Assembly (NCBI GenBank): GCA_964036315.1
Contig: OZ038495.1
Coordinates: 26,062,190 to 26,126,189 of the forward strand
Direction of reading: 5' to 3'
Origin: Acanthosepion esculentum
Taxonomy: Eukaryota > Mollusca > Cephalopoda > Sepiida > Sepiidae
Length of the DNA stretch: 64,000 nucleotides
Shown: positions 28,801-36,772 of the stretch, one piece after another
How positions within the stretch are numbered: the first letter of the stretch is position 1
Layout: every line of letters starts with the position of its first letter
The notes under the pieces: generated by a model
Databases searched by the model: none
The model's input: the letters and a program-made list of their open reading frames with translations, nothing else
What the model was told of the DNA's origin: nothing
Program-made: the position numbers and the translations under genes

Positions 28801-31800
28801 TCTGTAAGAGAGTGACTGTAAACAAGATGCCAGATCGGGGCCACTCACATTGCATATCCATCTCAGGATATTGTTGAGGACCGTAAAACAAACAGCAGGG
28901 GCTCCAGACCATATACGGCAACAGTATTCCATGCAAGGGCGAATGGTTGATTTATAGATTTGAAGGATGGGACTCGGACGAGAAAAACTTTCTGGTGCAA
29001 CATAGAGAACCAATTTTCCTTGCGGTAGATGAAGCTATTGATTCAATGTATTTGTTCTATCTCAGGTCAGCGAACAGTGTGAGACCAAGCAGTCACAGAG
29101 AGGTGCTCTGATGGAGTTGAACGTCAGACATTCTAATGGGAGGCAGGGAGGGTTCTCTGTGATGGGTAAAAGAGAGCAGTTTTGTTTTTGAGGCATTAAA
29201 GTTAACCAAACATTTCTAAGCTTGCTAAATATTGTGGCTTTGTCAACTTCGGCCAATACCTGATCTGTGGTGGGTAGAGGAAATTTCTCCTTTTTCAAGC
29301 TTTCATTTAGCTTGGTAAAGTCAATACACAATCTGACTTTACTGTTGCCTTTTGGGACAGCGACTATTGGGACACACCAATCTGTTGGCAATTTCACAGA
29401 TTATGTCCTCCTCCTCCTCCAGACGTTTCAGTTCTTCGTGAACTTTGTTTCATAGGTAGTGGCAATCTCCTAGGGGCAGCAATGGAGAAGGGCTGAACCC
29501 TCCACATCCAAACATATCTGGTACACATGTTCCAGTTTCCCCAGTTCTAGGAACTCTTCCTTGTAATGGTGCCCTTCGCTTCTGACCATATTAACTGCTT
29601 TCAGCAGACTGAGGGCTTTAATTGCTACTCCTCCAAGTAGTGGCGCTTTCCGCTTCTCTACAACATACAGATCTTGTTGTGAGCTGTTTTTTTTCCGTGG
29701 CCAAAGTCACCTCCACACATCCAATGATCTTTATTTCATGATGATCAGGTCCATACAGTCTTTTGTTTGTTGGCTGGATGAGTGGAGAATTTTTCCAGAA
29801 ATGCCAGTCAAGAACTACAGTCACATCTTCACCTGTATCTAGCCTAAAATTGATGGTTTTGGTACAAACTTTAGCAGTGACCTTGACCATAGCCTGCCAA
29901 TTTGGGGTATTGTACTTGTTGACGGCATATATAAGTTCTGTAGCGACTGAAGCGAAAAAGTGTAAAGTCTCCTCTTCATCATTCATTTCTCTCACTTTCG
30001 CTTTGTCATTCCTGCAAACAAATGCATAGCGTCCACAGATTTTGCAGTGTGCTTCTTTTGCTGGGTCGTCATTCCTATTATGAAATGGAAATTTCCTGCA
30101 ACATGTACATTTGTTGGGCATCGTTTTCAACTGTGTTCACTGCTTGGAAAAATTATTTTTACAGTTTCTCTTTGTAACCTGGTTAATGTGAGAGTCTGCC
30201 AAATTGGCACCAGAGGAAATGGTCTGAATCTGTTCTTTGGATGTCTTGTGAGCTCTGCCTATTTGTAGGCACTTGTCTAAAGTGCCTGCAAATAGGCAGA
30301 GCTCACAAGACAGCAGCTTCTCTCTGGCATTGTCTCTAACCCTAACAATGACTTGATCCCAAATATGCCTATCTTGTAGCTGCCCAAAATTGCAGTTCTT
30401 TGCAAGTTGTTGTAGAGCAGCCATATAGCTCTCGATGCTTCTTGCTTTTGGAGATGGAATTTGTAAAACACATAGGCTTCGTGTGTTTCACCTACGAAAA
30501 ATTCTTCAAGCTTCTTAATCATTATCCCAACTCCATCTTGTCTTCCTTGCAGTCAAACTTCAACGTGTTACATAGTGGCTCTCTGATAGTGGCTAAGAAC
30601 ACAAATGTCTGGTAAGAAGTGTTACTGACGAGGGTCATTCTTTCAGGCGGGGGAGGTAGATATTGACAGAATTGTTTTCTGTCTGTAAAGGCCATTTCAG
30701 AAATTGTATACAATATGAAAGAAAGAAAAAAATATTGTACACACAGTTGTTTGTTTTTTTGTTTTGTTTTTTTGCTTGGGAATATATTGATTCGACTTTT
30801 TTTCCTTTTACAAATTATTTAGATTAATTAATCCTTTTTTTCTTCCCCACTTATGACACCATGTAATGTTACCAACTAGGTTTTACTAAGAAAAACAAAG
30901 AGAGCAATATATCACAGTAGTAGTTTATTGCTGGTCATACATAAAACTAGTGACTAACTACCAGGAGCCATAACTGTCCCCTAACTGGTGAACCTTAAAG
31001 GACATAACGCTACACGAGGGTGTCATATTCATGATTCAACTGGGAGATGATATGTAGCTATATAGCAAGTCTGATTTGACCAACAAAGTAGGAGGGACTT
31101 GGATTTCCTAGATGCAAGTTGCTGCCAGCTGCTTGGAGACAGAAAGCAGAAGAGTTTTGCCATTCACAAGGAAGACATCAGTGTCTACTATGACAACAAA
31201 AAGGAAGAACAAAGAAAAACTAAAACCTGACTAAAGCACTGCCAACAACAAATATGAAGTAACAGAAGGAAAAGTAAAGAAAAAAGCTGAAAGAAATAAA
31301 GAAAATGTAGAGAAAGCAGAAAGAAGTTTCTACAAATTTAGGGAGATATTATAAAAAAATATAGGTTATCTCCTTTTGGTAGATAACTCCTGCTGATAAT
31401 AGGTCAGATCCATTTCATTTGATAGTAATAGGTATGACCCAAAATTTGGCTCAAATTAAAATTAGGGTACCAATTTGAGGTCTAAGGCGACCAGGAATGG
31501 GACAGATGTGTTTTCAGCCTACTCCAAGAGCAGGCGATGATAGCTATGAGCAAACCTGAATAACACAAGTAGATAATGGAAGCAGAATATGAACAGCTTC
31601 AGATAAGCATCTATTTCATACAGACACATGTATTTAGATATCGTCCCTGATGTCATGACTTTCAACTGCTAAAAGAATATGTTTTTAACAATCCTCTATT
31701 CTTTTCTCATTGTGTAATGTATTTCTTATAAAGTATGTTTTTTACAATGTTCAATTGTCTCAACTTTATTCATCAAGCCACAACTCAGTTTGGGGAGTCA

Positions 31801-34390
31801 TTAAATTTCCTACAATATATGATTATTTTTCTATAGTTGCTTGTGAAAGTTTGTTATAAAATTACAGATATTTACCCCAATTTTGAACTTTTCAAGAAAA
31901 TACAACTTTCATCTCATGTCAGTTTGTAAAACTGAACTGTTGTCTAAACAGAAACCCAATAATGTCTGTGAATTTGCCATACTTCTCAACTTCTTTCAGC
32001 ATCAACATTCTTCATTTGAATGAATTGAAGTGAACATTTTGTTAATAATTATAATTGTTTTTATATGCCCAACAGTATTGTATTTAGAACTTGGTATCTG
32101 GCTTAATTTTGTGGTGTGCACAGGAAAAATTTAGCTTGTCTTGAAAAATGTTCTATTCTGTGTTTTTACTATTTTGTTGTGTCATTTAATAAATTTAAAT
32201 TTCTTTCAAATTATACACCAGTGTAAGTGTCATTCTTTTTTCATTTGCACCTTTCACAATACACAAGATGTTCTCTCTTCTCCCCCCAAAATCCTTTTAC
32301 AATTACTGTCAATATCTTACAGAAACTCCATGAAGACTCAGTTACTTCAGAATCATGAATATGGCCATGATTCTTGAAGTCAGGAGGCAGGTCGATCAAG
32401 GCAAAACAAGGCTGAATATTGATTTCAAGGATCTGCTTCCCATGTCGGAGAAGAGAAATTAATACATGCTATTATAGATGAGTTCAGCAGGTTCCGCTTT
32501 GCTCTCATATGTCTCTTCAGTCAATGACATTGCCTGCTTATGCCAACTTTTCATGCCAAATTATGTACATTCTGATCAAAGATCTTTTATATCAGGAGAT
32601 TTGAAACAGATTTTGCACTCAAAGTGAATAGCTACCAGCAGTACAACCAGTTACAACCCACAGGGAAATGGACAGCTGGAAAGATTTAATTAATGGAACT
32701 ATCTGGAGAGCAGTATAAGTATCACTCAGATCAAAACAACTGTCCACTTCCCATGCAGGATTGTATGTCGCCTTATGCTATGCAATCTATATGATCTTAT
32801 GTACCTCCACAAACATAAATCATGAGAGCCTTCAGCATAGCACAGGTTCAACTATATCCCCAGCTGGTTAACTCGAAGAAGGCACTATGGAAGCATGTCA
32901 GAGAGAACAAGTATGAGTTTTCAGTGATCAAAGTAAACCTCAATACGCTTACTTACTGAAATCAAATGGAAGGAGGGAAGATACTTTTTTTTCCTAGAAG
33001 TTCATTGTTAGCCGGAAGTGAAGTAAGTAAAACTGTTCTCCTCATTTTAGATGGGAGAAGGCGCTCGGTCCCGGGGATTCCAACCCTGCAGCAGCACCTT
33101 CCTCAGTTCACTAACAGAAGTGGGACGTGACAGTTGTCGCGAGAACTGGGCATTTTTTGTCCTTGGCCCATATGCATAACGACCTTTTGTCACATCCCCA
33201 CTCAGGCCGAGTCTGGCATCGCTTGCGGAAGAACAAAAGCAAGAAAAACTAAAAAGACCGTATAAGAGAACCCTCAAGACTACGAAACGAAATATGAAAA
33301 TGCCGCGAGCATCAGTCGATCTAATGGAGAATAAAAGGACACTGAAATAAATCGCTAGAAAAGGTAACAATTTGTGTACATAAAAAACACTCGGTCATAA
33401 AATAACCTGGAAAATCGTAGTTTACTTATTTGAACAGAAGGATATCTGTAGTGAAAGTATTGGCGACCCCAAATTAGAGAAGGTGTCATTGACATTCTGT
33501 AACATTCACAACTGGATACATCTTTTGTGAGTTATAATTTAAAAAATGAACTTTTTATTTTTAACACTTTCTTAAGAATTACTATTTAATTTACTAAACT
33601 TTAGTCTTTAACCAGTTTGTGTTACCTCCCAAATAAACTTATTCTTTTGATTTCTGCATAAAAATGCAATCTGATTATAATTATTCCAAACCAAATAACA
33701 CTTAACAACAGAAACCCCTTAAGGCTTAAAACTAAAAGGTAGCTACAAAATTGTGGGCAGAAGAATTTAACTTAAGCTACTTTGTTTTTAATTAGCGACA
33801 CTAAAAACCGTAAAACGGAATGTTCGCTAATTAACGCAAAAAGGTCATTACTTTTTCACTCACGCAATTTTGAAAGTTTGAAAGATTTCATCTATTGAAT
33901 AGTTTATGTTTTAAAAAATTGAAATTTATTAAATATTTTTCTTTGTTTACGACTTACGAGGGAAGTTGGACCAAGCCAATTTCAAATTATAAGAATTTAT
34001 TGTATTCAAATTACCACTAAATTTCTGTGAACAATTTTTTATTGCATAACAAGCATTTAATTTTATATGTTTCCAATTACTTATTAATGTAAATTTAAGT
34101 TTTAAAAACTATGATTGGGACAACAAAATATTTTTTACATGCCAATTTTTAACATAACCTTCATCTCAGTCTCTATTCCTTTTTAAAAAAAATAATTATC
34201 ATAGTGTAGTAAAAATGTTTTTTTTTTGCTTCTAAATCACTTTACAAACATACCATTTAAAAGTTGTTTAAAACAATCGTGACCTAAGATAAGCTACACA
34301 AATAAATAAATAGAATGTTAACTCACTTCTACGAGAAATTTTCCAAACACTTTGTAATCTTCCAATATTACACATGCGAACAGTTGCCAT
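9873..34390 (-). CDS. MRPL19: mitochondrial large ribosomal subunit protein bL19m
   Basis: A six-exon gene on the minus strand. Coding exons are 34390-34327, 21614-21470, 18480-18356, 16067-15933, 11596-11409 and 10112-9873, totalling 897 nt for 298 aa, close to the vertebrate protein. Every junction is GT-AG and the phases join exactly. The N-terminus (MATVRMCNIGRLQSVWKISR) is basic and lacks acidic residues, as expected of a mitochondrial targeting peptide. The bacterial L19 core runs from about residue 112 to 200, with GSIMAVTVADEFAP, RFVGICIAREG and FTLRNVVDNQG. The metazoan extension follows, with LEKRLDEELYYLRDAPPEYS and PRPWLQRYE. The protein should sit at the subunit interface of the mitoribosome. 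The start was chosen because ATG in AAAATGG opens the presequence and splices in frame. Its introns, the first about 12.7 kb, are full of transposons. Confidence 0.93.
10327..10632 (+). repeat. tRNA-derived SINE (octopus OR-type)
   Basis: The head contains an A box TGGAGTAATGG (10332-10342) and a B box GAGTTCAAATTCC (10374-10386). The body runs through the C-rich tract at 10450 to ...atggcacataact. The same sequence in inverse orientation occurs at 52377-53459, so it is an interspersed family. Its tRNA-like head and length fit the tRNA SINEs described from octopus. It lies in MRPL19 intron 5, antisense to the gene. Confidence 0.75.
11409..11596 (-). CDS. MRPL19: MRPL19 exon 5
   Basis: The acceptor is TTTTTTGCAG and the donor AAA|GTAAGT. 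It encodes the end of the L19 fold and the metazoan extension, with EKRLDEELYYLRDAPPEYS and VPVNPIK. Confidence 0.95.
12081..12432. repeat. 44-bp minisatellite, eight copies
   Basis: The unit starts gatcaaatc(a/g)gaacaagg, continues taattttggtaaattcttcc, and repeats eight times at an exact 44-bp spacing (unit starts at 12081, 12125, 12169, 12213, 12257, 12301, 12345 and 12389). The only variation I see is A/G in one position: copies 2-4 carry G, the others A. Each junction creates the palindrome TTTGATCAAA. It lies in MRPL19 intron 4. Confidence 0.95.
13040..13275 (+). pseudogene. Copia-like (GalEa-type) integrase remnant
   Basis: The translation shows SDNGDEFPNE, the integrase second-aspartate motif. 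After one stop it continues in the same frame with KLNVEAIKTSAESPFSNGMV and LAEIFLKTLNDVKCKPELALA. ESPFSNGMV with the following helix is the glutamate region of Copia/GalEa integrases, though the catalytic VERH motif is altered. A single piece is left; a matching RNase H tail lies at 15722-15880. Confidence 0.55.
13890..14960. other. unrecognised GC-richer interspersed DNA
   Basis: Base composition is clearly less AT-rich than the surrounding intron, and short G-rich and CACC-type tracts occur (for example the G run near 14021). Frames are short on both strands with no motif I recognise. It may be an LTR or other repeat inserted in MRPL19 intron 4. Confidence 0.4.
15722..15880 (+). pseudogene. 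Copia-like RNase H C-terminal remnant
   Basis: One frame reads DKRLHSEISILGEMLNKVEM, then KEISNNKQIADSLTKILR, a stop, and SEPKRLLLKLK. The DKRL...E...L.EM and Q(I/L)AD.LTK motifs are the typical end of animal Copia (GalEa-like) RNase H. It lies about 50 bp from MRPL19 exon 4, on the opposite strand. Confidence 0.65.
15933..16067 (-). CDS. MRPL19: MRPL19 exon 4
   Basis: The acceptor is TTTCTCTAG and the donor AAG|GTGAGT. It encodes the core L19 motif GSIMAVTVADEFAP with RFVGICIAREGIGLDANF, the most conserved part of the protein. Confidence 0.95.
16735..16800 (-). repeat. Penelope-like repeat end with GGCC hairpin
   Basis: On the minus strand it reads CTGATCATGGCC, ATACT, GGCCGAAACTAGTCGAGGG: a GGCC hairpin followed by GAAAC. 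This form is common in terminal parts of Penelope-like elements and is related to the motif at 39.2-39.6 kb. Assignment rests on the motif only. Confidence 0.35.
16819..16882. repeat. (AT)n microsatellite
   Basis: About 31 AT units in MRPL19 intron 3, next to the Penelope-like repeat end. Confidence 0.95.
17555..18318 (+). pseudogene. Ty3/gypsy RT-RNase H-linker remnant
   Basis: The frames join as follows: PFLELVNFYNRYLPKYSDLI (RT thumb), NLAFQDLKETLTEKPIVKLFDP, LTMDASCF (RNase H first strand with the catalytic Asp), AVSAILSQERHPIMYLSRLM, YSNIEKEALAIV, then NTITYVNALSRL (connection end) and ILSKIAERIRRNQWSN. At least four frameshifts or stops break it (near 17670, 17770-17800 and 18000-18020). 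It is a 5'- and 3'-truncated gypsy pol fragment that ends just beside MRPL19 exon 3. Confidence 0.8.
18356..18480 (-). CDS. MRPL19: MRPL19 exon 3
   Basis: The acceptor is TTTCTCTCCAG and the donor G|GTAAGT. It encodes RHLYPEFLPHPNWLRR through SIPEFYV, the segment that leads into the L19 fold. A gypsy-like pol remnant on the opposite strand ends only about 35 bp from the donor. Confidence 0.93.
18600..19010 (-). pseudogene. CR1/jockey-like LINE RT fragment (N-terminal part)
   Basis: The minus frame reads MHITLSLIFAFISKLYLHKAC, then GLNGTSAIFLKKYAPKLTPVLS and CFLNYWKSSFVFPF. This matches the start of the RT domain of non-LTR elements (SKLDPHKACGPDGIP-type motif, also present at 38728-38600). 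It has both ends missing. It lies in MRPL19 intron 2 in the sense of the gene. Confidence 0.7.
19099..20281 (+). mobile_element. pogo/Tigger-like DNA transposon, internally replaced
   Basis: The ends are CAGTAATGCCTTGAGGTAC at 19099 and, on the opposite strand, CAGTTATGCCTTGATATAC at 20281, each flanked by TA (19097-19098 and 20282-20283). The plus strand keeps a start of the transposase: MGLKNVSVKSSDVKSKHYF, and after a frame break KHEGDIKVMDLARQYENSTA, the CENP-B-N type helix-turn-helix of Tigger elements. The remaining transposase is absent; 19640-20100 carries unrelated, less AT-rich DNA with an 11-bp inverted repeat. Confidence 0.75.
20017..20049. repeat. short perfect hairpin with CCAAT-type arms
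   Basis: CCTGTGATTGG and CCAATCACAGG are exact inverted repeats separated by 11 nt. It lies in the foreign insert within the Tigger-like element and might be part of an LTR-like promoter, but no more can be said. Confidence 0.5.
21470..21614 (-). CDS. MRPL19: MRPL19 exon 2
   Basis: The acceptor is CTTTTAG before GTTCATATTTACACC; the split codon restores Ser22 and reads SSYLHPNLERN. The donor is AG|GTCAGT. It covers the linker between the targeting peptide and the L19 domain. Confidence 0.9.
21879..22857 (-). mobile_element. CR1/jockey-like LINE, 3' half
   Basis: The minus strand has an open 250-aa frame (22832-22080) covering the region after the RT core: LLGLTLSADLRWNKYIESVA, CRARKFFSPESILQVYKSTI, RPCMEYCCHIWSGAP, CNVIGPDLSSRLQSLSHRR, SLCLFHKYFHGNCSEELLSL and LWNSLPYYCFPDKYNLQRFK, then a stop. 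The 3' end is ggccac...gcaaggggttaa followed by a T-rich tract on the plus strand. It is 5'-truncated. Copies of the same family occur at 28393-29217, 36773-38760 and 63541-63975. It is the best-preserved copy here. Confidence 0.85.
22925..23620 (+). repeat. LTR-like direct repeat, copy 1
   Basis: Shares an ordered series of segments with 24640-25240: ccagccct.a.agtggg, gagt.tggagttaag, ctccaaatttggaaa, cagtgt.a..., gtgggaagggtt, atatataaaccaa, and gcccaccat. The two are diverged direct copies, probably LTRs of an old gypsy-like element. Function as LTR is inferred from the gag/RT remnant that follows copy 2. Confidence 0.45.
24640..25240 (+). repeat. LTR-like direct repeat, copy 2
   Basis: Diverged direct copy of 22925-23620 by the shared segments listed there. 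It stands immediately upstream of the gag/pol remnant at 25241-26480, consistent with a 5' LTR. Confidence 0.45.
25241..26480 (+). pseudogene. Ty3/gypsy gag-RT-RNase H remnant
   Basis: RT motifs are visible: VYTALNIKRE, TKIHLREREQILYRI, TKGSTYQFKYMPFGINIGGF, QRIVDEIIA and EDVFIYVNNIRVC, where the catalytic YxDD has become YVNN. Farther on come KAFQELKK-like DNA and LFQVKTDASVIVEALL (RNase H) and RKPFTLVTDQQTLLLLF (RNase H end). The frame is broken many times. It is an old copy in MRPL19 intron 1 in the antisense direction. Confidence 0.75.
26960..27110 (-). repeat. gypsy 3' LTR
   Basis: 151-bp LTR, direct copy of 30862-31014. On the minus strand a purine-rich CCAAAAGAGTGA lies directly inside it, as expected for a polypurine tract. 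Confidence 0.8.
27540..29400 (-). pseudogene. gypsy reverse transcriptase-RNase H, split by a LINE
   Basis: The RT starts at 29397 with LPTDWCVPIVAVPKGNSKVRL, CIDFTKLNESLKKEKFPLPT and EVDKATIFSKL. It resumes beyond the LINE with PYGRYCFKQLPFEISSKPKIF and VICDIDDVLISG, where YxDD has become IDDV. RNase H follows with FLEHVISKEGIQIDPEKV, then NVSADSSIYGLGGVLFQ, and EALAVTWCCEKFADFLIG. Stops and frame changes are present, so the enzyme is dead. Confidence 0.8.
28393..29217 (-). mobile_element. CR1/jockey-like LINE nested in the gypsy RT
   Basis: Read minus, the frame 29013-28510 carries SPILQIYKSTIRPCMEYCCR, IWSGAPAVCFTVLNNILRW, SLCLFSKYFHGNCSDELL and LWNSLPLTCFVDSYNLQIFK. The 3' end has the family tail gcatttaaccccaagcaagg and poly-T (plus view). 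The insertion splits gypsy RT between FSKL and its continuation. The sequence aagctt flanks both sides (28387-28392 and 29218-29223), a 6-bp target duplication. 5'-truncated, about 825 bp. Confidence 0.85.
29618..30713 (-). pseudogene. gypsy gag and protease
   Basis: Read on the minus strand: MAFTDRKQFCQYLPPPPERM (gag start near 30694), a gag core with KFHLQKQEASRAIW..., then in another frame YMAALQQLAKNCNFGQLQDR and VIVRVRDNAREKLLSCEL, followed by KCTCCRKFPFH...CKICGRYAFVCR (zinc knuckle-like cysteines). The protease has FRLDTGEDVTVV with the catalytic DTG. Frame changes occur near 30530, 30430 and 30140, so the polyprotein is broken. Confidence 0.75.
30862..31014 (-). repeat. gypsy 5' LTR
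   Basis: 153-bp LTR. Immediately inside, the minus strand reads TGGTGTCATAAGTGGGG, where the primer binding site should be; TGG at the start is typical of tRNA-primed elements. The priming tRNA was not determined. Confidence 0.8.
32380..33000 (+). pseudogene. Ty3/gypsy integrase remnant
   Basis: A single frame with few stops reads YVHSDQRSFISGDLKQIL (second catalytic Asp), IATSSTTSYNPQGNGQLERF (catalytic Glu region) and later AWLTRRRHYGS-like and DQSKPQYAYLLKSNGR pieces. The NPQGNGQxER motif is diagnostic of gypsy/retroviral-type integrase. Upstream pol is not present, so it is a 5'-truncated piece in MRPL19 intron 1. Confidence 0.75.
33006..33480 (+). repeat. candidate LTR following the integrase remnant
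   Basis: Begins TGTTAGCCGGAAGTG right after the integrase frame. It is less AT-rich than its surroundings, and at 33460 is followed by TTGGCGACCCCAAATTAG, which looks like a primer binding site. A PBS normally follows the 5' LTR, so either two elements are fused at a shared LTR or the motif is fortuitous. No second LTR copy was found in the window. Confidence 0.35.
34327..34390 (-). CDS. MRPL19: MRPL19 exon 1
   Basis: Residues 1-21 plus one base. The donor is A|GTGAGT. It encodes the basic targeting peptide. Confidence 0.85.
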
Positions 34391-36110
34391 TTTGACTAAT
34401 GCCAAGGGCAGATAACTGAGATTACCTCTTTTTTTTAACGAGATCGAGAAGGATCATTTTAATTTTGATTGACTGGCTGTTCATTTTCAAGTACTTTTTT
34501 TTAATCTCTGATATTTGAAGTTTATTTACATTATATTTTCTCACAGCATAAGTGAAGTAATAGAAGCTTGTGCAATTATTTTTTTCTAAAAGGTTTACAA
34601 TTTATCTTCTCGACGCAAGCTATCCGAAAAAAGCATCTAAAAAAGGAAGAAATATTTATTTTTAAATCAGAAATTTAACAAATGAATTTGAAACAAAAAA
34701 AGATTCAAATATTATTACACGCATAAGTAAGAAGACTAATTTGCAAAAGTTTTGCTTGTAAAATATTTTCTAACTAAAAGCCTGCCATCTATTTTTATTT
34801 TTACTCTTGAACTCAAACCAGGCACTTAAAGAAAACAAACGTCAAAATTATCATTTTTTAAAGTTCAAAATATAATTTTGAAAGAGTATTTTTTTACATT
34901 TATTATATTGCCATTTAAAAATTATTTTTCGATAGTTCTTTTTCTGATGAAGCGGTCATATTTTCTCTAACATTTGAATTATTGGTGAAATAATTTCGTA
35001 CTTACGTCTATAGTACAAAATTATTGAAAAATATATTTTTTTTTGTGGAATTAGCACCTCCAGTTTTTAGAGAGGTTACTTTCTGGTGACAATATTTCAA
35101 AGACTGATATTTCTTTTCTATAAAAACCAAATCATTCTAAATAAAATTTAATTTCTATTTTTAATGCTATGACAGAGCTGAGATATGATCCATCGTTCGA
35201 TCGACAAAATCTACAAGAAAGTTGGGATCGCTGGTTTATAAGAAGACTAATTTGAAAGAGAGTGAAACCACATTCTCTCTCATTTCCAATCTATCTTCAT
35301 CGGCAATTGAAGAACTATATGAAAATATTTACGATGAATTGTTTTTTTGACAGAAGGAAAAGTTTGTTATCAACATTTCAAATGCCAGAATACACAATCA
35401 ACAGAAGAAAAGGTAAATTAAAAATATTTCTTATATTTTTATTTAGGTTTTAAATTTTAGATGTTTTTTAACATGTCGTTTCTAGCGCAAAAGATTTGGT
35501 TTACTTTTTTTCTTTAACTTATCATTTTGCAATCGTTTTTACTTAGTAAGTTTACTTTTTTAAAATGTTTGTATTCATTTTTATCTAAGATGTTAAAAAA
35601 ACCTATGTTTTCTGGTTATTAGAAATGCCATGTTTTTATTATAATATTTGATTTCCTATGGTGTGTAAAACATTAAACAAGAACTATTTGGACAGTTTAT
35701 TTTTTTTAATTTATTAATTATTATTTGAAACCTGTTGTTGATAATTACAGAAATTACTACACGTTTGTTTACAAATTTTTTAAATTATTAAATTTTTTAA
35801 TATCGCTTTTTGTTTTTAAGAATTCTCATTCGAATTTTAAAGTTTTCTTATTTATTTTATCAAAATCGGAATTTTTTATATGGACACACTACCAAAAAAA
35901 ACTATTTTATTTTTGTGTATACTTGTACGATTATTATTGACTACAGAGGAAAACTATTTTATCTCAAATTGTTTCGTCAGAACGGATGACTTGAATGTCT
36001 TTTTTTACAGCTAAATAAATATTTACTTTCATGCTATTTTTCAATTTCTTACCGAGTTTTTGAAGCATCTGTTTTCTACATTTTTTAACGTAATTTTATA
36101 ATTTATTTAG
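34391..36110. promoter_or_regulatory. divergent intergenic region upstream of MRPL19
   Basis: AT-rich DNA upstream of the MRPL19 start. The MRPL19 promoter must lie here, but I see no clear TATA or initiator. A plus-strand non-coding first exon of STK40 could also begin here; an aaaag|gtaaat donor-like site at 35407-35416 is one candidate, unproven. No conserved protein segment was seen. Confidence 0.4.
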
Positions 36111-36396
36111 AAAAATAACTGAGTATAACAACCAAAATGAGAAGAAAACTTTCCTGCAAAATAGTGGATGTTAAAAAAGAAAAAGAAAAGAAAGAGTCGC
36201 TTATTAAAGATGATAACTTTTAAGTTCTCAAAATTATATATTTTGAGAACATAAAAGTTAATTTTGAGAACTTAAAAGTTATCATCTTTAATAAGCGACT
36301 CTTTCTTTTCTTTTTCTTTTTTTTTTAACATCCACTATAAATATATTTTGCAGGAAAGTTTTCTTCTCATTTTGGTTGTTATACTCAGTTATTTTT
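36111..36396. repeat. near-perfect long palindrome
   Basis: The arms run 36111 to about 36235 and about 36262 to 36396. They begin with AAAAATAACTGAGTATAACA and its exact reverse complement. Read along the arms the only differences I see are an 8-nt extra block (tatttata) in the right arm near 36340 and four extra A/T bases in a homopolymer. The centre has a second, smaller inverted match. A transcript through it would form a hairpin of about 125 bp. Confidence 0.9.
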
Positions 36397-36772
36397 CTTT
36401 TCTTTTCTTCTTCTTTTTTTTTTTTTTTTTTTTTTTTTTTGCCGTTTTACTTTTTCCAGTATTTTTCATTTGTAATCTTTTCAGAATTTTTAACCTAATG
36501 CTTTATTATTCAGTCCATTGAGATCTGGTAGATTGTTCATATTCTGCTTCATCAGTCAATCATACTCACCAGTCTTATTCATCTTTTTTGTGTTGGTTGT
36601 TCTTCCCTTGAACCAGACTCAGGGATTGAATTTACAACTGTCACGAAAGCCACGTGTGTTTTCTAACGAAGTCGAAGTTTTCACTGCCTAACAAGCACTG
36701 GTCCATTCAGTTATCTTATTCTCAGTATTTGCTATTAAATTTGAATTCATTCTTTTTTTTTTATGTTTTTAA

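Larger units (their letters stand above)
26960..31014 (-). mobile_element. Ty3/gypsy LTR retrotransposon with short LTRs and a nested LINE
   Basis: Direct repeats of 151 bp (26960-27110) and 153 bp (30862-31014) match at roughly 90% by eye and begin TGTAATG and end CTA(T/C)A, so they are LTRs. Outer flanks are ccagg and cgagg, a possible 5-bp target duplication with one change. The coding strand is minus: gag, CCHC-like knuckle, protease, RT and RNase H follow in order, and a LINE is inserted in the RT at 28393-29217. The integrase and 3' part are missing: coding similarity stops near 27300. It lies in MRPL19 intron 1 in the gene's sense. Confidence 0.85.

Noticed and set aside
35262..35453. 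63-aa frame upstream of the divergent genes as a coding exon
   Set aside because: The translation has no recognisable domain; the nearby gtaaat might be a 5' UTR donor but there is no evidence for coding.
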